Shown here: positions 40,597 through 42,999 of the stretch, one piece after another
Numbering within the stretch: the stretch's first letter is position 1
How the letters are laid out: the number at the start of each line of letters is the position of its first letter
Assembly (NCBI GenBank): GCA_005776365.1
Contig: SXPK01000186.1
Coordinates: 1-42,999, forward strand
DNA: 42,999 nucleotides
DNA from: Planctomycetia bacterium
GTDB lineage: Bacteria; Planctomycetota; UBA1135; UBA2386
Direction: 5' to 3'
Notes under the pieces: generated by a model
Told to the model about the DNA's origin: nothing
Seen by the model: only the letters and a program-made list of their open reading frames with translations
Databases searched by the model: none
Made by a program: the position numbers and the translations under genes

Positions 40597-42747
40597 TCAG
40601 CGCAGATGCCGGTGCCGGCCGCCGCTGTCCTTGGCGATCCACTCGAGGATCTCGAGCGATCCGCCGATCGCGATGGTGTGGATCACGACCTTCCGGTTCT
40701 GGTTCCAGCTCACGACATCTTCGCGGATGCGGAATGGGTCGATCTGCTGCCCAACCGTCGGCTCGCCATCGGACATCACGAAGATCGTGTCGACGTCGGG
40801 ATCCAGAAACGCCTTTTGCAGCGAGTCGTAGAGGTTGGTGCCGCCCGCCGCGCCCAGCCGCGAGATCCAGATCTGGGCTTCGTCGCGGTCTGCCTTCGTC
40901 CCCTTCGACATGGCGCCCTCGCGCCACGGCTGCACGCCGCTCGAAAACGACAGGATGTTGAACCATGCATTGTCGGGCAGATTGGACACCGCCAGCGACA
41001 ACTCCTGCTTGGCGACCTCGATGCGCGTTGCTCGCTGGTCGTTGACCATGCGTCCATACATCGGCTCGAGCATCGAGCCGGAGACGTCGATCACGAAGGT
41101 CACGCGGGTCGACTCGACCTGGATCCCGAAGAACTTCGACGTCGAGACCGTGCGCTGCGCCTGTCGCTTCTGCTCTTTCGCACGCGCCGCCTTGTCGAAC
41201 TCGTCCTCGGTGACGCAGCGGAAGTCAGCCTTCGCCGTCACCCACCACGCCTGCCACGCCTTTGCGTCGTCACCCCATGGTTGCGCGGTCAGGCGCCAGA
41301 GCGCGGCTTCGATCTCGTTCTTGAGCCTGCCGTTCTCCTTGGCGATGCGGTCGACCAGCGGGCCTACGCAGGCGGAGATGCGCAACTGCAGCAAGCCGTC
41401 GACGGCGATGCCGCGCGTCGACGCGTCGTCGTGCGCGAGCGAGTCGACGAGAACCGGAAGCAGCGACTTGGTCTTCGACGCGGCGATCTGCAAGAGGGCC
41501 TGGTTGCGCACCTGCCGATCTGCGTCCTTGACGAAGCCAACCAGCTCGTCGAGCCACTTCGAGCTGCCCTGACTCAATGCGCCGAGCGTCTCGATCGCGA
41601 GCGCGCGGTCCTGCGGCGACTTCGGCTTCTGCAGCAACTTGCGAAGCTCCGGCACCGCATCTTGATCGCCATTGCGCGCAATCACCCGCGCGGCAGCGCG
41701 ACGGACTTCTTCCTCCTTGTCGTCCACGGACTTCCGGATCGCAGCCTGCACTTTGGGATCCTTGATGCGGCTCGCAGCGACCAGCGCAAACGCCTTCTCG
41801 TGCTCCTTCCCTTTGCCAACCAGCTTCCCGACCTTCTTCTCGGTCGCGTCGTCGCGCAGATCCGCGATCAGCGTCGCCATGGAGAAGCGCAGGTCTTCGG
41901 GCGTGACGTCGCGCTTCTTGGCGAGTGCGAGAAAGGTCGCAACGGCCTTCGGTCCGTCGCGGTCGATCAGGATCTTCGCGGCCTCGGCGCGGTCTGGGCC
42001 TGGCAAGTCGACTCGCTCGAGCATCCACGCCGCCATCTCGCCGGTTTTCGGCAGCCCGCGATCGCTCATCGCCCTCAGCGCCGCGCGACGGATCTTCGAC
42101 AGTGCCTCGCGACGCAGCGTCTCGACCAGTTCTTCTTCACCGAGGGCCGGCGCGAGTCGTTGGAAGGCGGCGAGCCGGATGCCTGGAAACTCCGGGGGCT
42201 GAATCGTTCCGTCGGCTGCCTTCTTCTGCTTGCCTTCGAGGTTCCACAACTCGCGATACCAGGCATCGTCCCCTGCATCGGCGAGCTTCTTGTGCTGATC
42301 GAGCGCCAGTTCGCGAACGTGATCGTCCACGCGGCTGTCGACGATCTGCTTCAACAAGCCTTTGCCGAACTGTGCCGACCGGCCCAGTCCGACGACCGCC
42401 GGGTCACGAACTTCGTCCTCTGCTGTGTTGGCAGCGATGTTGGCGAGCTTCTCGCACGCAGCGGCGGCTGCATCCTGCTGCTCGGCGAGCAGCGATAGCG
42501 CGCGCACGAACGCACGACGCATCGCGATCGTGCGGATCTGGTCGTAGAGCGAAGCGAGACCGCGCGCCGCCGCATCGGTGCCTGCCTTCGAGGCCTGCTC
42601 CGGCAAGGCAAGATCGGCGTCATCGCGCTTGCTGCGCAATTCGTCGAGGGCTTGCTCCGGCGACAGGTCCGTGGGTTTGGACTCTTGAGCAGGCGGCGAC
42701 GCAACCGCAAGCAACACAGCGAGGACGAGTTGAAGGAGCGTGCGCAC
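40597..42747 (-). CDS. Secreted HEAT-repeat protein with C-terminal von Willebrand A domain
   Basis: A 716-residue exported protein, signal VRTLLQLVLAVLLAVASPPAQ. Residues about 30-480 are helical HEAT/PBS-lyase repeats (for example IRLAAFQRLAPALG, IRRAALRAMSDRG, KEEEVRRAAARVIARNGD, VRNQALLQIAASKT). After a basic linker (EQKRQAQRTVS), a von Willebrand A domain follows. Its metal-ion site has the DxSxS triad Asp554/Ser556/Ser558 (IDVSGSM), Thr in GGTNLYDSL and Asp in FVMSDGEPT, so it should bind Mg2+ and a protein ligand. The GTG at 42747 gives the signal peptide directly. It stands alone with no AAA+ (MoxR) partner in the window. Confidence 0.85.
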   Translation of the reverse strand: MRTLLQLVLAVLLAVASPPAQESKPTDLSPEQALDELRSKRDDADLALPEQASKAGTDAAARGLASLYDQIRTIAMRRAFVRALSLLAEQQDAAAAACEKLANIAANTAEDEVRDPAVVGLGRSAQFGKGLLKQIVDSRVDDHVRELALDQHKKLADAGDDAWYRELWNLEGKQKKAADGTIQPPEFPGIRLAAFQRLAPALGEEELVETLRREALSKIRRAALRAMSDRGLPKTGEMAAWMLERVDLPGPDRAEAAKILIDRDGPKAVATFLALAKKRDVTPEDLRFSMATLIADLRDDATEKKVGKLVGKGKEHEKAFALVAASRIKDPKVQAAIRKSVDDKEEEVRRAAARVIARNGDQDAVPELRKLLQKPKSPQDRALAIETLGALSQGSSKWLDELVGFVKDADRQVRNQALLQIAASKTKSLLPVLVDSLAHDDASTRGIAVDGLLQLRISACVGPLVDRIAKENGRLKNEIEAALWRLTAQPWGDDAKAWQAWWVTAKADFRCVTEDEFDKAARAKEQKRQAQRTVSTSKFFGIQVESTRVTFVIDVSGSMLEPMYGRMVNDQRATRIEVAKQELSLAVSNLPDNAWFNILSFSSGVQPWREGAMSKGTKADRDEAQIWISRLGAAGGTNLYDSLQKAFLDPDVDTIFVMSDGEPTVGQQIDPFRIREDVVSWNQNRKVVIHTIAIGGSLEILEWIAKDSGGRHRHLR

Positions 42748-42976
42748 GAGAAGAACTCCCAGAGAGGAAGGACGCGATGCTCCTTGGCGGCTACGTCGAA
42801 TCAAGGAGCCGGGCAATCACCGATGGCGCTCCATGAGGCAAGAACACGCAAAAGGGACCTCGTGCCGTCGATGGATTGACGCCAGGACCCTGACGGGTGA
42901 CCACCGCATGATCGAGCAGAAAGCGCATGGGATGCGCGCTCGACCCAAGCTTGCGTCTGCCTAGCATGCGTCCTCC
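42748..42976. other. Divergent intergenic region at the right edge
   Basis: About 230 bases between the HEAT/VWA gene and a possible plus-strand start. No protein-like frame was found. Its end carries the TAGCAT element at 42962. Confidence 0.4.
42962..42967 (+). promoter_or_regulatory. -10-like element before a start codon at the right edge
   Basis: TAGCAT, nine bases before ATG 42977, the same arrangement as upstream of fprA at 21909. Confidence 0.25.
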
Positions 42977-42999
42977 ATGACGCTGCTCGCATCGCGCAT
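42977..42999 (+). CDS. Possible gene start, cut by the window edge
   Basis: ATG 42977 opens a frame (MTLLASR) that leaves the window. The only support is the TAGCAT element nine bases upstream, which matches the local promoter pattern. No product can be named. Confidence 0.25.

Noticed and set aside
40258..42498. 746-residue plus-strand open frame
   Set aside because: Antisense to the HEAT/VWA gene, whose product has clear domains; the plus-strand translation has none.
1..42999. CRISPR arrays, rRNA, insertion sequences, prophage
   Set aside because: No direct-repeat/spacer pattern, rRNA core motifs, transposase motifs, terminal inverted repeats or phage structural genes were seen.

Overview
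The window looks like ordinary chromosome of a high-GC Planctomycetota-type bacterium. The taxonomic clues are family-level: a DUF1552 protein overlapping a DUF1587/1592/1588/1585 cytochrome-type protein, a DUF1080 (3-keto-disaccharide hydrolase) protein, a PA14-containing multihaem lipoprotein, an astacin-like protein with an IPT/TIG domain, and many secreted HEAT-repeat proteins. Many genes lack a Shine-Dalgarno sequence and instead carry a -10-like hexamer 6-14 bases before the start codon. No class or genus can be assigned from the sequence alone. I saw no insertion sequence, prophage, CRISPR array or rRNA.

Layout. 1-5.6 kb: an odd in-frame chimera (C-terminal part of an enolase-superfamily enzyme joined to a ModC-like ABC ATPase without its Walker A), an acid phosphatase lipoprotein, DUF3293 and DUF1801 proteins, a Cys-rich orphan, an ArsM-type arsenite methyltransferase and tRNA-Val(CAC). 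5.9-14.3 kb: two membrane-anchored HEAT-type proteins in tandem, a Tat-exported NAD-dependent epimerase, the DUF1552/DUF1592 pair and a secreted protein. 14.3-19.8 kb: a histidine kinase/response regulator pair, two secreted proteins (one an astacin-fold protein that has lost its catalytic residues), and a divergent HTH regulator/sigma-like pair. 19.8-24.1 kb: a DUF1080-parvulin fusion, a Vms1/VLRF1-like release factor, an FprA-type ferredoxin-NADP reductase and a small CBS protein.

25.3-31.9 kb is the metabolic centrepiece: a clade II (Sec/lipoprotein type) nitrous oxide reductase operon in the order cytochrome c, nosZ, nosD, nosF, nosL, nosY and a four-helix membrane protein. NosZ has a full set of candidate CuZ and CuA ligands. 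The cytochrome is the likely electron donor, NosDFY and NosL supply maturation and copper, and the last gene is an uncharacterised conserved-looking partner. This gives the host N2O reduction to N2. No nitrite or NO reductase genes are present here, and fixed FNR/NNR control could not be shown.

32-43 kb: a GNAT acetyltransferase, a secreted beta-propeller dehydrogenase-like protein, a hemerythrin and a five-haem PA14 lipoprotein (all minus strand), then an RlmL-type 23S rRNA methyltransferase, an orphan cytosolic protein, and a large secreted HEAT plus von Willebrand A protein. Convergent gene pairs are separated by GC-rich hairpins at about 1300, 17196, 31900 and 40567.
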